Below, one piece after another: positions 44,741 to 54,069 of a DNA stretch of 64,000 nucleotides (the stretch's first letter is position 1; each line of letters starts with the position of its first letter). The notes under the pieces are model-generated. The model had not been told where the DNA came from. It ran no database searches and worked only from the letters and a program-made list of their open reading frames with translations. Both the position numbers and the translations under genes were made by a program. Location of the stretch: contig NZ_BJZV01000015.1 of assembly GCF_007992215.1 (NCBI RefSeq), positions 1 to 64,000 on the forward strand, read 5' to 3'. The stretch is from Methylobacterium gnaphalii. GTDB taxonomy: Bacteria > Pseudomonadota > Alphaproteobacteria > Rhizobiales > Beijerinckiaceae.

Positions 44741-45103
44741 ATGTCCAACCGTATCACTCGCACCACCACCGCTATCGCCCTCGGTCTCGCCGCGCTCGCG
44801 ACCCCGGCCCTGGCCGACGAGACTGCCGGCGCCAAGACTGTCGGCGCGATGACCTTCGAGACCCGCGGCATCGCGGTCAACGCCATGCAGGTCGGTCGCC
44901 AGGGTGGCTTCGCCACTGCCGGTGTCGCCCAGTGGATCAAGACACCGGCCGAGCAGTCCGATGCCGCCTTCCACAACGCCGGTAGCGTCGGTGCCCTGAC
45001 GCTCGAAACCCTTGGCCTCGCAACCAATGCTGGAGACGTGCGCAGCCAGGGCGGCGCCAGGACGGCAGCGGCCGTCCGCTGGACTTCGGCGCCGGCCGAA
45101 TAA
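44741..45103 (+). CDS. Secreted protein with two 39-residue tandem repeats
   Basis: A 120-residue protein with a signal peptide (ITRTTTAIALGLAALATPALA). The mature part is two tandem repeats of 39 residues (about 33-71 and 82-120), each opening with a VGA-x-T-x-ET-x-G core, then NA, QGG, a TA pair and Trp, and ending PAE; 20 of 39 positions are identical. The 10-residue linker between them is polar. No family was recognised. Expression is probably set by the divergent LysR regulator through the inverted repeat upstream. The repeat form suggests a small beta-rich or coiled periplasmic or surface protein. Confidence 0.75.
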   Translation: MSNRITRTTTAIALGLAALATPALADETAGAKTVGAMTFETRGIAVNAMQVGRQGGFATAGVAQWIKTPAEQSDAAFHNAGSVGALTLETLGLATNAGDVRSQGGARTAAAVRWTSAPAE

Positions 45104-45239
45104 CGAAGAGGCGGGCGGAGGCACCCCTCCGTCCGCTTCTGCGCCCAATTCCATTCATCCCTTCTTCCTGAAATCTGCAGCGAAGCCTCGCGATGGGGGG
45201 ATGGGTGAAATCGCCTGCCGGGAGCCATCCGGCTCACGG

Positions 45240-46397
45240 ATGACATCGCACAGCAACGGCGATACCTCCGGGGCGACGCCTTTACCTGCGGGGAGTTTAG
45301 CGATCCCGTCCCAAAGCCCCGCCGTCGCGCACGGCGCATGTCTCACCATCGATCTCGACGCGATCGTCGCAAATTGGCGCCGGCTCGCGGCCGAGGCGCC
45401 GGGCGCCGAATGCTCCGCAGTCGTGAAGGCCGACGCCTATGGGTGCGGCCTCGCCGTCGTCGCGCCGGCCCTGGCGCGGGCGGGCTGCGGCAGCTTCTTC
45501 GTCGCACATCTCGAAGAGGGCATCGCGGCACGCGCCTGCCTGCCCGAGTCTGACATCTACATCCTGAACGGCCTCGCGCCCGGCAGCGCTCCAGCCTTTG
45601 CCGAGCATCGGCTGATACCGGTCCTCGGTTCGCACGAGGAGTTGGCCGAATGGGCTGCCCTATCCGAGGGCCAGTGGCCGGCGGCGCTCCATGTCGATAC
45701 CGGCATGAACAGGCTCGGTCTGCGCGTGCCGGAGGCCCTGGCGCTCGCGGGCGATCCGCTTCTCGCCCGCGCCGGCATCCGCCTGCTGATGAGCCATCTC
45801 GTCAGTGCCGAGAAGCCGGACGAGCCGGTCAATGCCCGCCAGATCGAGGCCTTCGCCGCTCTCCGCCAGGCTCTACCGGGCATCCCGGCTTCGCTCGCCA
45901 ATTCGTCCGGGGTTTTTCTCGGTGCTGCGGCCCGGCACGACCTGCTCCGTCCCGGCTACGCGCTCTACGGCGGCAACCCGACGCCGTACCGCACGGAGAA
46001 TCCCATGCGTCCGGTGGTGCGGCTCGATTCGCCGATCCTCCAGATCCGCGACGTCGAGGCCGGCGACACGGCCGGATATAACGCCCGCTGGCAGGCCCCC
46101 TCCCCCCGCCGCCTGGCGACGCTCTCCATCGGCTACGCTGACGGCTATCCCCGCTCGGCGAGCAATGCCGGCCGAGCCTTGGTCGAGGGTGTGGCCTGCC
46201 CCATCCTCGGCCTGATCTCGATGGACCTGATCATCCTCGACGTTACGAACGTGCCAGGTGCCCGCCGCGGCACGATGGCGACCTTGATCGGCGATGGGCT
46301 CGACATCGACGCGGTTGGCCAAGCGGCCGGGACGATCGGTTACGAGATTCTGACGGGGCTAGGTTCCCGTTATGTTCGCAGCTATACTGGCGGCTGA
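45240..46397 (+). CDS. alr: Alanine racemase
   Basis: PLP enzyme making D-alanine for peptidoglycan. The 385-residue protein has the PLP-lysine motif AVVKADAYGCG (usual form KANAYGHG), MNRLGLR and the C-terminal SIGYADGYPRS with the catalytic Tyr region, plus ISMDLIILDVT. The ATG at 45240 is chosen; an upstream ATG (45201 region) would add a few residues. Sits between the secreted protein and radA, a common alphaproteobacterial arrangement of alr and radA. Confidence 0.88.
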   Translation: MTSHSNGDTSGATPLPAGSLAIPSQSPAVAHGACLTIDLDAIVANWRRLAAEAPGAECSAVVKADAYGCGLAVVAPALARAGCGSFFVAHLEEGIAARACLPESDIYILNGLAPGSAPAFAEHRLIPVLGSHEELAEWAALSEGQWPAALHVDTGMNRLGLRVPEALALAGDPLLARAGIRLLMSHLVSAEKPDEPVNARQIEAFAALRQALPGIPASLANSSGVFLGAAARHDLLRPGYALYGGNPTPYRTENPMRPVVRLDSPILQIRDVEAGDTAGYNARWQAPSPRRLATLSIGYADGYPRSASNAGRALVEGVACPILGLISMDLIILDVTNVPGARRGTMATLIGDGLDIDAVGQAAGTIGYEILTGLGSRYVRSYTGG

Positions 46398-46424
46398 CTG
46401 ATTGCGCTCCTCCAACCCACCATC

Positions 46425-46545
46425 CCCTTCCTGAGGTGCTGACGCGAAGCGGCGGCCTCGCAGGAGAGTTCCAGGCGCCGCAGCGATCCCTGAGGCCCTC
46501 CTTCGAGGCTCGGCTGCGGCTCACGCCCCGGGATGAGTGTGGGAT
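46425..46545. repeat. Candidate dispersed palindromic intergenic element
   Basis: Between alr and radA lies a compact palindromic stretch with cctgaggtgctg, gcgaagcggcggcctcg, ctccttcgaggctcgg and gggatgag. Similar ccTGAGG...CGAAGG...GATGAG mosaics are frequent in Rhizobiales intergenic DNA. No open frame within it looks real. Confidence 0.45.
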
Positions 46546-46583
46546 TGGAAGGGGCGCCCGCCGACACCATACATCCCGAGCCC

Positions 46584-48023
46584 ATGGCCAAAATTCACCA
46601 GACCTTCGTCTGCCAGTCCTGTGGGGCGGTCTATAATCGCTGGCGCGGACGCTGCGAGGCCTGCAACGGCTGGAACACGATCGTCGAGGAGACCGGCACG
46701 GCGGGCCCGGCATCCGGCCCCGTCGCGACGCGGCCGTCGCGAGCGCGAGGCCGCGTGTTCCCGCTGGAGGGCCTGACCGGCGAGGCCAAGGAGGCGCCGC
46801 GCACGCCCTCCGGCATCGCCGAACTCGACCGTGTCACCGGCGGCGGCTTCGTGCGCGGCTCGGTGATCCTCATCGGCGGTGATCCCGGCATCGGCAAGTC
46901 GACTCTGCTGATGCAGGCGGGCGCCGCCATGGCCTGGCGCAAGGAGCGCGTCGTCTACATCTCGGGCGAGGAGGCGGTCGGGCAGGTGCGCCTGCGCGCC
47001 GAGCGCCTCGGCCTCGCCGACCGGAACGTCGAGCTCGCGGCCGAGACCAATGTCGAGGACATCGTCGAGACGCTCTCGCAGGGCCGTCCGCCAGCTCTCG
47101 CCATCATCGACTCGATCCAGACCATGTGGACCGAGACGGTCGAATCGGCGCCCGGCACAGTGACCCAGGTGCGGTCCTCTGCCCAGGCCCTGATCCGCTT
47201 CGCCAAGACAACAGGCACGGCCGTGATCCTCGTTGGCCACGTCACCAAGGATGGCCAGATCGCGGGCCCGCGCGTCGTCGAGCACATGGTCGATGCCGTG
47301 GCGTCGTTCGAGGGCGACCAGGGCCATCACTTCCGGATCTTGCGCGCCGTCAAAAACCGCTTCGGCCCAACCGACGAGATCGGTGTCTTCGAGATGACCG
47401 ATGGCGGGCTCGCCGAGGTGCCGAACCCCTCGGCCCTGTTCCTCGCCGGCCGCGACCACGCCGCGCCGGGCACCGCGGTCTTCGCCGGGATGGAGGGCAC
47501 GCGCCCGCTGCTCGTCGAGATCCAGGCGCTGGTGGCACCCTCGTCGCTCGGCATGCCGCGCCGCGCGGTCGTGGGCTGGGACCCGAACCGGCTCTCGATG
47601 GTGCTCGCCGTGCTGGAGGCCCATGGCGGCATCCGGCTCGGCGCGCACGACGTCTATCTCAACGTCGCGGGCGGCCTCCGCATCACCGAACCCGCCGCCG
47701 ATCTCGCGGTCGCAGCGGCTCTCGTTTCCTCTATGTCCGGCGCGCCCCTGCCGGCGGAGACGGTGTATTTCGGTGAGCTCGGCCTCTCCGGCGCGGTACG
47801 ACCGGTTTCGCAGGCGGTGGCGCGCCTGAAAGAGGCGGAGAAACTCGGCTTCTCGAAGGCCGTCATGCCGCAGGCCCGCAGCGAGGTCGGCGAGCGCGCG
47901 ATGCAAACGGAGGCTCTGCGCCACATCGCCGATCTCGTCGCCGGCATTGCCTCGGGCGCGCCGCGCGGCGGCGGACGGCGCCGGGCCGCACGTGACTGGC
48001 CGAGTGACGATGAGGACGTGTGA
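46584..48023 (+). CDS. radA: DNA repair protein RadA
   Basis: A RecA-like ATPase for recombination branch migration. The 479-residue protein has an N-terminal zinc finger (CQSCGAVYNRWRGRCEACNGW), Walker A GGDPGIGKSTLL, the RadA motif KNRFGPTDEIGVFEM and a C-terminal Lon-like domain (LGAHDVYLNVAGGLRITEPAADL). Full length. The ATG at 46584 gives the normal zinc-finger-first layout. Confidence 0.96.
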   Translation: MAKIHQTFVCQSCGAVYNRWRGRCEACNGWNTIVEETGTAGPASGPVATRPSRARGRVFPLEGLTGEAKEAPRTPSGIAELDRVTGGGFVRGSVILIGGDPGIGKSTLLMQAGAAMAWRKERVVYISGEEAVGQVRLRAERLGLADRNVELAAETNVEDIVETLSQGRPPALAIIDSIQTMWTETVESAPGTVTQVRSSAQALIRFAKTTGTAVILVGHVTKDGQIAGPRVVEHMVDAVASFEGDQGHHFRILRAVKNRFGPTDEIGVFEMTDGGLAEVPNPSALFLAGRDHAAPGTAVFAGMEGTRPLLVEIQALVAPSSLGMPRRAVVGWDPNRLSMVLAVLEAHGGIRLGAHDVYLNVAGGLRITEPAADLAVAAALVSSMSGAPLPAETVYFGELGLSGAVRPVSQAVARLKEAEKLGFSKAVMPQARSEVGERAMQTEALRHIADLVAGIASGAPRGGGRRRAARDWPSDDEDV

Positions 48024-48101
48024 CGGCTCCCCTTTCCCCGTGTGGAGGGAGAGGGAAAATGCGCACGATCGGACAGAGCGATAGGAAAACGAGGCCGCTG
48101 C

Positions 48102-49022
48102 CTACGGACCGGCCGGCTTCTCGGGCTCGGCCTTCTTTGCCTGCGACCCGGCCGTCGGAGTCGCGGCTAGATCGGGCTGCAGCAGCGACAGGGTGATGGC
48201 GCGGGTGACGTGCTCGGCCATGCAACGCAGGCCGAGATCGTTCAGCCGGAAATGGCGGCCGAGCATATGCGTCTCGCTGCCCTTGTCGGAACTGGCCGAG
48301 AGGAAGCGCATCGCCTCGTAGCGCCGGACCAGCGGAACGCCCTGGGCCACGGCCACGTCCTGCACCTTGTGCACGAGCTCGTTATACGATTCGTCGTCGG
48401 CGACGCTCTGGGTAAAGAGCGGGTCGATCAGCACCACGTCGATATGGTGCGACTTGATCCACTCCACCGTGTCCTTGAGCGCGTCGGCGAAAGCAGTGGC
48501 ATCGACCCGCGCCAGCGCATCGTTGGTGCCGACCTGCCAGACCACGAGGTCCGGCTCGACCTCGGCAACGATGGTGCGCAGGCGCTCGCCGGCTCCGCTG
48601 GCCACCTCGCCCGAGAGGGCACGCGACTCGATCTGGACATCGACGTTTGGCAGCGAGCGCTCGAGGGCGTTCTCGAGTCGCACGGGATAGGATGTCGAGG
48701 CGCCGAGCCCCGAAGAGGACGAGCCCACCGAGAGCACGTGCACTGGGCGTTGCTCCTTGAGGGCGTGCTTCACAGAGCTCAGTCTGGCGAGCGTGTAGAG
48801 CTTGGAGCCCGGCACGCGGCATTCCGGCGAAAGGCTGAGGTCGACCCCCTCCTTCGGCGCCGAGCCAGGCGCGGAGGCTGGCGGATGCGGCGGCGAGACC
48901 ACGGTCGCGACGCCTTCCGCGAGCGCGGAGACGGCAGAAACCGTGAGGCACAGGCCGAGGGCTGCGGCGCCTACGAGGCTGCAGGTGCGTCGGCCGCCTT
49001 CTTTGGCCGGCGGGAACGCCAT
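48102..49022 (-). CDS. Exported SGNH/GDSL-type hydrolase
   Basis: A 306-residue predicted esterase with a signal peptide or anchor (CSLVGAAALGLCLTVSAVSALAEG). SGNH blocks are visible: VLSVGSSSSGLGAS with the Ser, GEVASG, WQVGTNDAL with the Asn, and a C-terminal DLGLRCMAEHV with the probable His. Its 5' end overlaps the end of the opgC gene by about 50 bp in the same direction, so the two are coupled. An ATG at 49034 is an alternative. Deacylation or acyl transfer on an envelope glycan is the likely theme. Confidence 0.75.
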   Translation of the reverse strand: MAFPPAKEGGRRTCSLVGAAALGLCLTVSAVSALAEGVATVVSPPHPPASAPGSAPKEGVDLSLSPECRVPGSKLYTLARLSSVKHALKEQRPVHVLSVGSSSSGLGASTSYPVRLENALERSLPNVDVQIESRALSGEVASGAGERLRTIVAEVEPDLVVWQVGTNDALARVDATAFADALKDTVEWIKSHHIDVVLIDPLFTQSVADDESYNELVHKVQDVAVAQGVPLVRRYEAMRFLSASSDKGSETHMLGRHFRLNDLGLRCMAEHVTRAITLSLLQPDLAATPTAGSQAKKAEPEKPAGP

Positions 49023-50080
49023 TCGACGAACCATGCGGTGAAACCCAGAGCAAACAGGCCGAAGCCTACGACCGAAATATCTACGACTATACCACCGCCA
49101 TACTGAAACCTCACGAATTGCGCCGCGAGGCTTATGAGCGATCCCATCGAGAAGACCGCGAGAGAGTTTCGACCCAATCCAGCCAGGAAACCTGTGAGCC
49201 AGCCGGCTTTCGGCGCGATCCAATCGTAGACGAGCTGAAAGGCCAGCAGGACTCCACAGAAGTGGATCAGGCGAGCGGGCGAAAGGTAGGTCTTGTCGAA
49301 GGTGAAGATAAGACGTGGCTCGGGAACCATCAGTGGATCGGGCCGCAGTTCGAATACCGAGAGCACGACTCCGACGATGACGATCGCGACGCCCGGCAGC
49401 AGCAACCGTCGACACCATGCTCGGAAGCGCGGCTCGTCACGGCTCCAGTTCTGCAGGGTGAACCCGAGCACGAGCAGGAGTTGCCAGCAGAACGGGTTGA
49501 AGAACCAGTCGCCGTCGCCGGGCCAGGAGGGAAAGTCCCACTCGAAGACGAGGCTCGTTGCATAGATGCAGAAGGACAAAGCCAGCGCGCCGGCCCGGCT
49601 GATCCGCGACAGCAGCACGAAGACCGGCGCCACCGCGATCAGGACGACGTAGAGCGGCAGGATGTTGAAAAAGCCGAGCTGGTAGGTCAGCAGCACCAGC
49701 CCGCACAGGGACTGGATCGGGTCGGCGAAGAAGCCGCCGGCATTGTGCCACTCGAGGATCAGCGGGTTGTCGAGCAGCAGGGCCGTGCCCGCGATCATCG
49801 CGAGCGCCAGGACCATGATGATGACCTGCGCGCGGTAGACTTCGACGGTGCGCGATAGCAGTCGGACGACCGAGGTCAGGGCAGGCTCAGGCCGCCCATC
49901 GCGGTCGCGCGTCGCCAGCCCGATCGACCAGCCGGCCAGGAACACGAACAGCTCGGCTGCGTCCGAGATCCCGTATTGCGAGTAGGTCCAGCGCTCGAAG
50001 GTGTTGCCGGGGATATGGTTGATGAAGATCGTGATGAGGGCGAAGCCGCGCCAGAAATCGATCGCGTTCGGTCCACGCAT
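48971..50080 (-). CDS. opgC: OpgC-family acyltransferase
   Basis: A polytopic membrane acyltransferase of the OpgC family, which adds succinyl groups to osmoregulated periplasmic glucans. The 369-residue protein has about ten hydrophobic segments and the family opening GPNAIDFWRGFALITIFINHIPGNTFER, with AELFVFLAGWSIGLA next. Upstream of and overlapping the SGNH hydrolase, suggesting a glycan-acylating pair. No opgG/opgH genes are nearby. Confidence 0.88.
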   Translation of the reverse strand: MRGPNAIDFWRGFALITIFINHIPGNTFERWTYSQYGISDAAELFVFLAGWSIGLATRDRDGRPEPALTSVVRLLSRTVEVYRAQVIIMVLALAMIAGTALLLDNPLILEWHNAGGFFADPIQSLCGLVLLTYQLGFFNILPLYVVLIAVAPVFVLLSRISRAGALALSFCIYATSLVFEWDFPSWPGDGDWFFNPFCWQLLLVLGFTLQNWSRDEPRFRAWCRRLLLPGVAIVIVGVVLSVFELRPDPLMVPEPRLIFTFDKTYLSPARLIHFCGVLLAFQLVYDWIAPKAGWLTGFLAGLGRNSLAVFSMGSLISLAAQFVRFQYGGGIVVDISVVGFGLFALGFTAWFVEWRSRRPKKAADAPAAS

Positions 50081-50289
50081 CGGGCTCCCGTCTCCGGCGA
50101 GGGTTGGATTGACACGCCCATTGGCGAGCGTAGGCAGACGTCACGCGACGAGGGCGCGCCCTGATAAGGCGCCCGTGCCGTTCTGGAAAGCGGAACCAGG
50201 GGCGCCGGCCGCTTGCCGGGAGATCGGACACCCGGTCATGCTGTCACATGTTAAGATGTACCGTTGCGCAAAAGTGACTGTATTTTGCA

Positions 50290-50378
50290 TACATGCCTGC
50301 TAGATAGGCAACGTCCGTTCCAGAGACCACGGACTACCTCAGCCAGCGCGTCCGCTTCGGGCGCGCTGTTTGTTTTTC
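50290..50378 (+). ncRNA. Candidate small RNA with three hairpins
   Basis: On the plus strand, between divergent minus-strand neighbours, there are three hairpins: gcct / aggc (50295-50309), gtccgt / acggac (50313-50334) and an 11-bp terminator stem cagcgcgtccg / cgggcgcgctg with a 3-base loop (50344-50368), then tttgttttt. The terminator does not serve any known plus-strand gene. No known family was recognised and the promoter was not identified. An open frame inside it is unlikely. Confidence 0.5.
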
Positions 50379-50387
50379 GGGATCTGC

Positions 50388-51152
50388 TCACGCATCGGCG
50401 CCAATTTGGCGAGCTGCGTGCCAGCTCTGAAGCCCGGCCAGCGTCACGACGCCATCGGGCCAGGTCACGCCTGAAAGATGCTGGTGCGGCCGTCCGGGCT
50501 CACCAAGATCCGACACTGCCGAGAAGGCGCCGTCGAGGCGATGGCTCCGCGTATATCGGCTGCGGGTTGCGAGCACCGACAGGCCCGCATCGAGCGCCGA
50601 GCGGATGCCAGCCGCCGAGTCCTCGAAGGCGATGCCGTCCGCCGGATCGATCCCGAGCCGTTCCACCGCGATGTCGAAGATGTCGGGCGCCGGCTTCTTA
50701 TTGGCTGCCTCGTCCCCCGCGGCGATGACATCGAAGGGTTTGTCGCCGTCCGGAAAATTGATTGCCACGAGCCGGTCGAGATTCAGCCGCGTCGTCGTTG
50801 TCGCGACGCCGAGCCGGACGCCGGCGGCCCGCGCCTCCGCGATGATCCGGGCAACGCCGGGCCGGAGTTTGAGATGGCCGGTCTCGATCAACTCACCGTA
50901 GATTTGCGTCTTCAGATCGTGGATCTCAGGCATGCGCGCGGCGAGCGCCTGCTCGTTATCGGGATGCGTCTGCGCAATATAATGCAGCAATCGCTCCTTG
51001 CCGCCCATGACCTTCAGCAGCTCGGCATACTGCTCCGGGCTCCAGTGCCAGGACAGGCCGAGCTGATCGAAGGCACGGTTGAAGGCCTGCCTGTGCAGGT
51101 CCTCGGTCTCAGCCAGCGTGCCGTCGACGTCGAAGATCAGGGCCTTCAGCAT
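50388..51152 (-). CDS. cbbY: CbbY-like HAD phosphatase
   Basis: A haloacid dehalogenase-fold phosphatase of 254 residues. Motif I is [16 protein letters not shown], motif [12 protein letters not shown], and motif [14 protein letters not shown] then [13 protein letters not shown]. The CbbY group dephosphorylates the RuBisCO inhibitor xylulose-1,5-bisphosphate; here RuBisCO is absent from the window, so a related sugar phosphate may be the substrate. It overlaps rpe by 7 bases. Confidence 0.85.
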   Translation of the reverse strand: MLKALIFDVDGTLAETEDLHRQAFNRAFDQLGLSWHWSPEQYAELLKVMGGKERLLHYIAQTHPDNEQALAARMPEIHDLKTQIYGELIETGHLKLRPGVARIIAEARAAGVRLGVATTTTRLNLDRLVAINFPDGDKPFDVIAAGDEAANKKPAPDIFDIAVERLGIDPADGIAFEDSAAGIRSALDAGLSVLATRSRYTRSHRLDGAFSAVSDLGEPGRPHQHLSGVTWPDGVVTLAGLQSWHAARQIGADA

Positions 51153-51829
51153 CGCAGGCCGTCTCGGCCGGTGGCCATGTTCGCGCCCTCGCGGATGGCG
51201 GAGACGTTACTGGCATAGGCCTCCGGCCCGCCGCTGAAGACGCCCGAGCCGGCGACGAAGACGTTGGCGCCGGCTCGCGCGGCGTCGCCGACGGTCGCCG
51301 GGGTAATGCCGCCATCGACCTCGATGTCGATCGGACGCCCGGCAACCATCGCGCGGACGCGTGAGACCGTCTCCAGCGCCGACGGCAGGAAGCTCTGGCC
51401 GCCGAAACCGGGATTGACCGTCATGCAGACGACGAGGTCGACCATGTCGAGCAGCGGCTCGACCATCGTGGCCGGTGTGCCGGGGTTCAGCGCGATGCCG
51501 GCACGCTTGCCGAGCGCGCGGATGGTCTGCAGCGAGCGGTGGATGTGCGGTCCCGCCTCGACATGCACGGAGATCGTGTCGGCGCCCGCATCGGCGAAGG
51601 CGGCGAGATAGGGATCGGCCGGCGCGATCATGAGGTGCACATCGAAGTGCTTCCGGCTGTGCGGGCGCAGCGCCTTCACCAGCGCGGGCCCGAAGGTGAT
51701 GTTGGGGACGAAATGCCCGTCCATCACGTCGAGATGGATCCAGTCGCCGCCGGCCTCGTCGACGGCGCGAACCTCCTCACCGAGCCGGGAGAAGTCGGCC
51801 GACAGAATGGAGGGGGCGATGATGGTCAT
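51146..51829 (-). CDS. rpe: Ribulose-phosphate 3-epimerase
   Basis: Interconverts ribulose-5-phosphate and xylulose-5-phosphate. The 227-residue protein has [49 protein letters not shown] and [10 protein letters not shown]. The ATG at 51829 (gaggac upstream) is the family start. Coupled to cbbY downstream and about 130 bp after prk. Confidence 0.95.
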   Translation of the reverse strand: MTIIAPSILSADFSRLGEEVRAVDEAGGDWIHLDVMDGHFVPNITFGPALVKALRPHSRKHFDVHLMIAPADPYLAAFADAGADTISVHVEAGPHIHRSLQTIRALGKRAGIALNPGTPATMVEPLLDMVDLVVCMTVNPGFGGQSFLPSALETVSRVRAMVAGRPIDIEVDGGITPATVGDAARAGANVFVAGSGVFSGGPEAYASNVSAIREGANMATGRDGLRC

Positions 51830-51960
51830 GATGTCCTCGACGGGGAACGCATACGGCGCGCGGCCCGGCCCGTTGATGCGGACCATGGGAAACTAAGGCG
51901 GGGGTTGCCGCCGATGTAGTGGTCTTTCGTCCGGGCATGTATTCCGAAACGAGGGATTGT

Positions 51961-52821
51961 TCACCCCAGCCGGCGCTTGCGCTCGACAAGCTGCATGATC
52001 ATGGGCGTCAGGATGAGCTGCATGGCGATGTCGAGCTTGGAGCCGGGGATCACGATGGAGTTCGCCCGGCTCATGAACGAGTCGTGGATCATCGAGACGA
52101 GATACGAGAAGTCGATCCCGTGCGGATCGCGGAAGCGGATCACCACGAGCGATTCATCGGCGGTCGGAATCCAGCGGGCGATGAACGGGTTCGAGGTGTC
52201 GACCGTCGGGACCCGCTGGAAATTGATGTCCGTCCAGGAAAATTGCGGGCAGATCGTCTGCACGTAATCCGGCATCCGGCGCAGGATCACGTCGGTGACG
52301 GCCTCGGTGGAGTAGCCGCGGATCGAGCGATCCCGGTGCAGCTTCTGGATCCATTCGAGGTTGATCACCGGCACGACGCCGATCTTCAGGTCCGGGTAGC
52401 GAGCGAGATCGATGGTGTTGTCGACGACGCAGCCGTGCAGGCCCTCGTAGAACAGCAGGTCCGAGCCCGGAGAGAACTCCTGCCACTCGGTAAACGTGCC
52501 GATCGGCACGCCGAGCCGGGCCGCGTCTGCCTCGTCATGGGCGTAGGCGCGCGTGCGGCCCTCGCCGGATTCGCTGTAGCGGCGGAAAGTCTCTTCGAGT
52601 TCCGGCAGCAGGTTGGCGCGCGGAGCGAAATGGCTGAGGTTCGGCTCCTCCGCCATTTTCGCGCGCATCGTATCGCGGTCGAAGGCATGGAAGCCGTCGC
52701 CCTCGATATAGACCGCACTCACGTCCTCGCGTCGAAAGATCTGCTCGAAGGTGTTGCGCACGGAGGTCGTGCCGGCACCCGAGGAGCCCGTGACCGAGAT
52801 GATGGGATGACGCGCCGACAT
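51961..52821 (-). CDS. prk: Phosphoribulokinase
   Basis: Phosphorylates ribulose-5-phosphate to RuBP. The 286-residue bacterial type I enzyme has Walker A GSSGAGTTSVRNTF, then VIEGDGFHAFDR-like YIEGDGFHAFDRDTM, and the LFYEGLHGCVVD block. In Methylobacterium, RuBP made by this enzyme has been reported to act as an effector for the QscR/CbbR regulator rather than to feed RuBisCO; a linked regulator is present here (54070). Follows fbp by 33 bp. Confidence 0.93.
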   Translation of the reverse strand: MSARHPIISVTGSSGAGTTSVRNTFEQIFRREDVSAVYIEGDGFHAFDRDTMRAKMAEEPNLSHFAPRANLLPELEETFRRYSESGEGRTRAYAHDEADAARLGVPIGTFTEWQEFSPGSDLLFYEGLHGCVVDNTIDLARYPDLKIGVVPVINLEWIQKLHRDRSIRGYSTEAVTDVILRRMPDYVQTICPQFSWTDINFQRVPTVDTSNPFIARWIPTADESLVVIRFRDPHGIDFSYLVSMIHDSFMSRANSIVIPGSKLDIAMQLILTPMIMQLVERKRRLG

Positions 52822-52854
52822 GATGCTGCGTGACCTGGGAAGTCGTGACGGCGC

Positions 52855-53925
52855 TCAGTTTCGCATCAATCCGCGCTGGCCGAAGAGCGGCGAGCGGCCG
52901 GCGGCAGGCTGGCGGCCCTCGTAGTAGGCCGCGACGCTGGCGACCTCCTCCGCCGAGCCGAAGACCAGCGGCGAGCGCTCGTGGATCTTCTTGGCGACGA
53001 CGTCGAGGATACGGCCCTGCCCGTCGGTCGCCGCCGCGCCAGCCTGTTCCATGATGAAGGCGATCGGCGCGGTTTCGTAGAGCAGGCGCAGGCGGCCCTG
53101 CTCGTAGCCCTTGCGGCTGTCGCCCGGGTAAAGGAACACGCCGCCGCGGATCAGGACGCGCTGGGCATCCGCCACCAGGGCCGCCGTCCAGCGCATGTTG
53201 AAGTTGCGGTCGCGCGGGCCCTCTTCGCCGCGCATGCAATCATCGATGAAGGCACGCACCGGCGCGTCCCAATGGCGGCCATTGGACGAATTGATCGCGT
53301 ACTCGTTCGCGCTCGCCACCACCTTGAGTCTGTCGTGGGTCAGGCGGAACTCCCCGGCCGCACGGTCGAGGGTGAAGATGCGCGTGCCGTCGCCGAGGGT
53401 GATCACGAAGGTCGTGGCCGGGCCATAGACGGTGAAGCCGGCGGCGAGCTGGGTGGTGCCCGGCGTCTTGAACGAGGCGTTCGGATCATTCGGGTCGGAC
53501 ACGACGGGACGGATGCCGAAGATCGTGCCCACCACCATGCCGACGGCGATGTTCGAGGAGCCGTCGAGCGGGTCGATCGCGACGGCAAGCGGCGCGCCGG
53601 GATTGAGGACCATGACGTCCTCGGCCTCTTCCGAACAGACCTCGGCCACCGGCGCCGATTTCAAGGCCTCGGTGAAGCGCTTATGCGCGATCACGTCCAG
53701 CGCCTTCTGCACGTCGCCGTCGCTGTTCGTCTCGCCCTGAGCACCGAGATCGCCGGCCAGCGCGCCGCGCCCGCAGACCTCGCTCACGTCGATGGAGGCG
53801 GCGGCGAGCGCCAGGACGGTCTTGGCGGTGTCGGCAAGGCGAGAATCGCGCGCCACTTCCGCGTCGAGATATTCGGAGAGCGTGGAGCCGATCGTGATCG
53901 CCATGTCCTGAACCCGCGTCCCCAT
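52855..53925 (-). CDS. fbp: Fructose-1,6-bisphosphatase class I
   Basis: Hydrolyses fructose-1,6-bisphosphate (and in Calvin-type operons sedoheptulose bisphosphate). The 356-residue protein has the metal-binding site DPLDGSSNIAVG and VCSEEAEDV, then YAINSSNGRHWDAPV and GGVFLYPGDSRKGY. The first in-frame codon is GTG at 53940; ATGs at 53925 and 53904 are possible, and 53925 is used. First gene of fbp-prk-rpe-cbbY, divergent from the LysR regulator. Confidence 0.9.
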   Translation of the reverse strand: MGTRVQDMAITIGSTLSEYLDAEVARDSRLADTAKTVLALAAASIDVSEVCGRGALAGDLGAQGETNSDGDVQKALDVIAHKRFTEALKSAPVAEVCSEEAEDVMVLNPGAPLAVAIDPLDGSSNIAVGMVVGTIFGIRPVVSDPNDPNASFKTPGTTQLAAGFTVYGPATTFVITLGDGTRIFTLDRAAGEFRLTHDRLKVVASANEYAINSSNGRHWDAPVRAFIDDCMRGEEGPRDRNFNMRWTAALVADAQRVLIRGGVFLYPGDSRKGYEQGRLRLLYETAPIAFIMEQAGAAATDGQGRILDVVAKKIHERSPLVFGSAEEVASVAAYYEGRQPAAGRSPLFGQRGLMRN

Positions 53926-54069
53926 CCCGTCGCCGGACACGACCTGAGCCGCCGGCCTTTGCTACCGATGATATCCCGCAGCCCGTCGCCAGTACCAGAT
54001 CCGGTGCAAGAGGCTGCCAAAGATTCTGACGAAACTTGTGGTGCCGCGCAAAAAAACTAAAAGCGGACC
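53926..54069. promoter_or_regulatory. Divergent fbp / regulator control region
   Basis: The space between fbp and the CbbR/QscR-type gene must hold both promoters and the regulator sites. A-rich stretches (caaaaaaactaaaag, 54049-54063) sit near the regulator start. No confident T-N11-A operator was assigned by eye. Confidence 0.4.
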
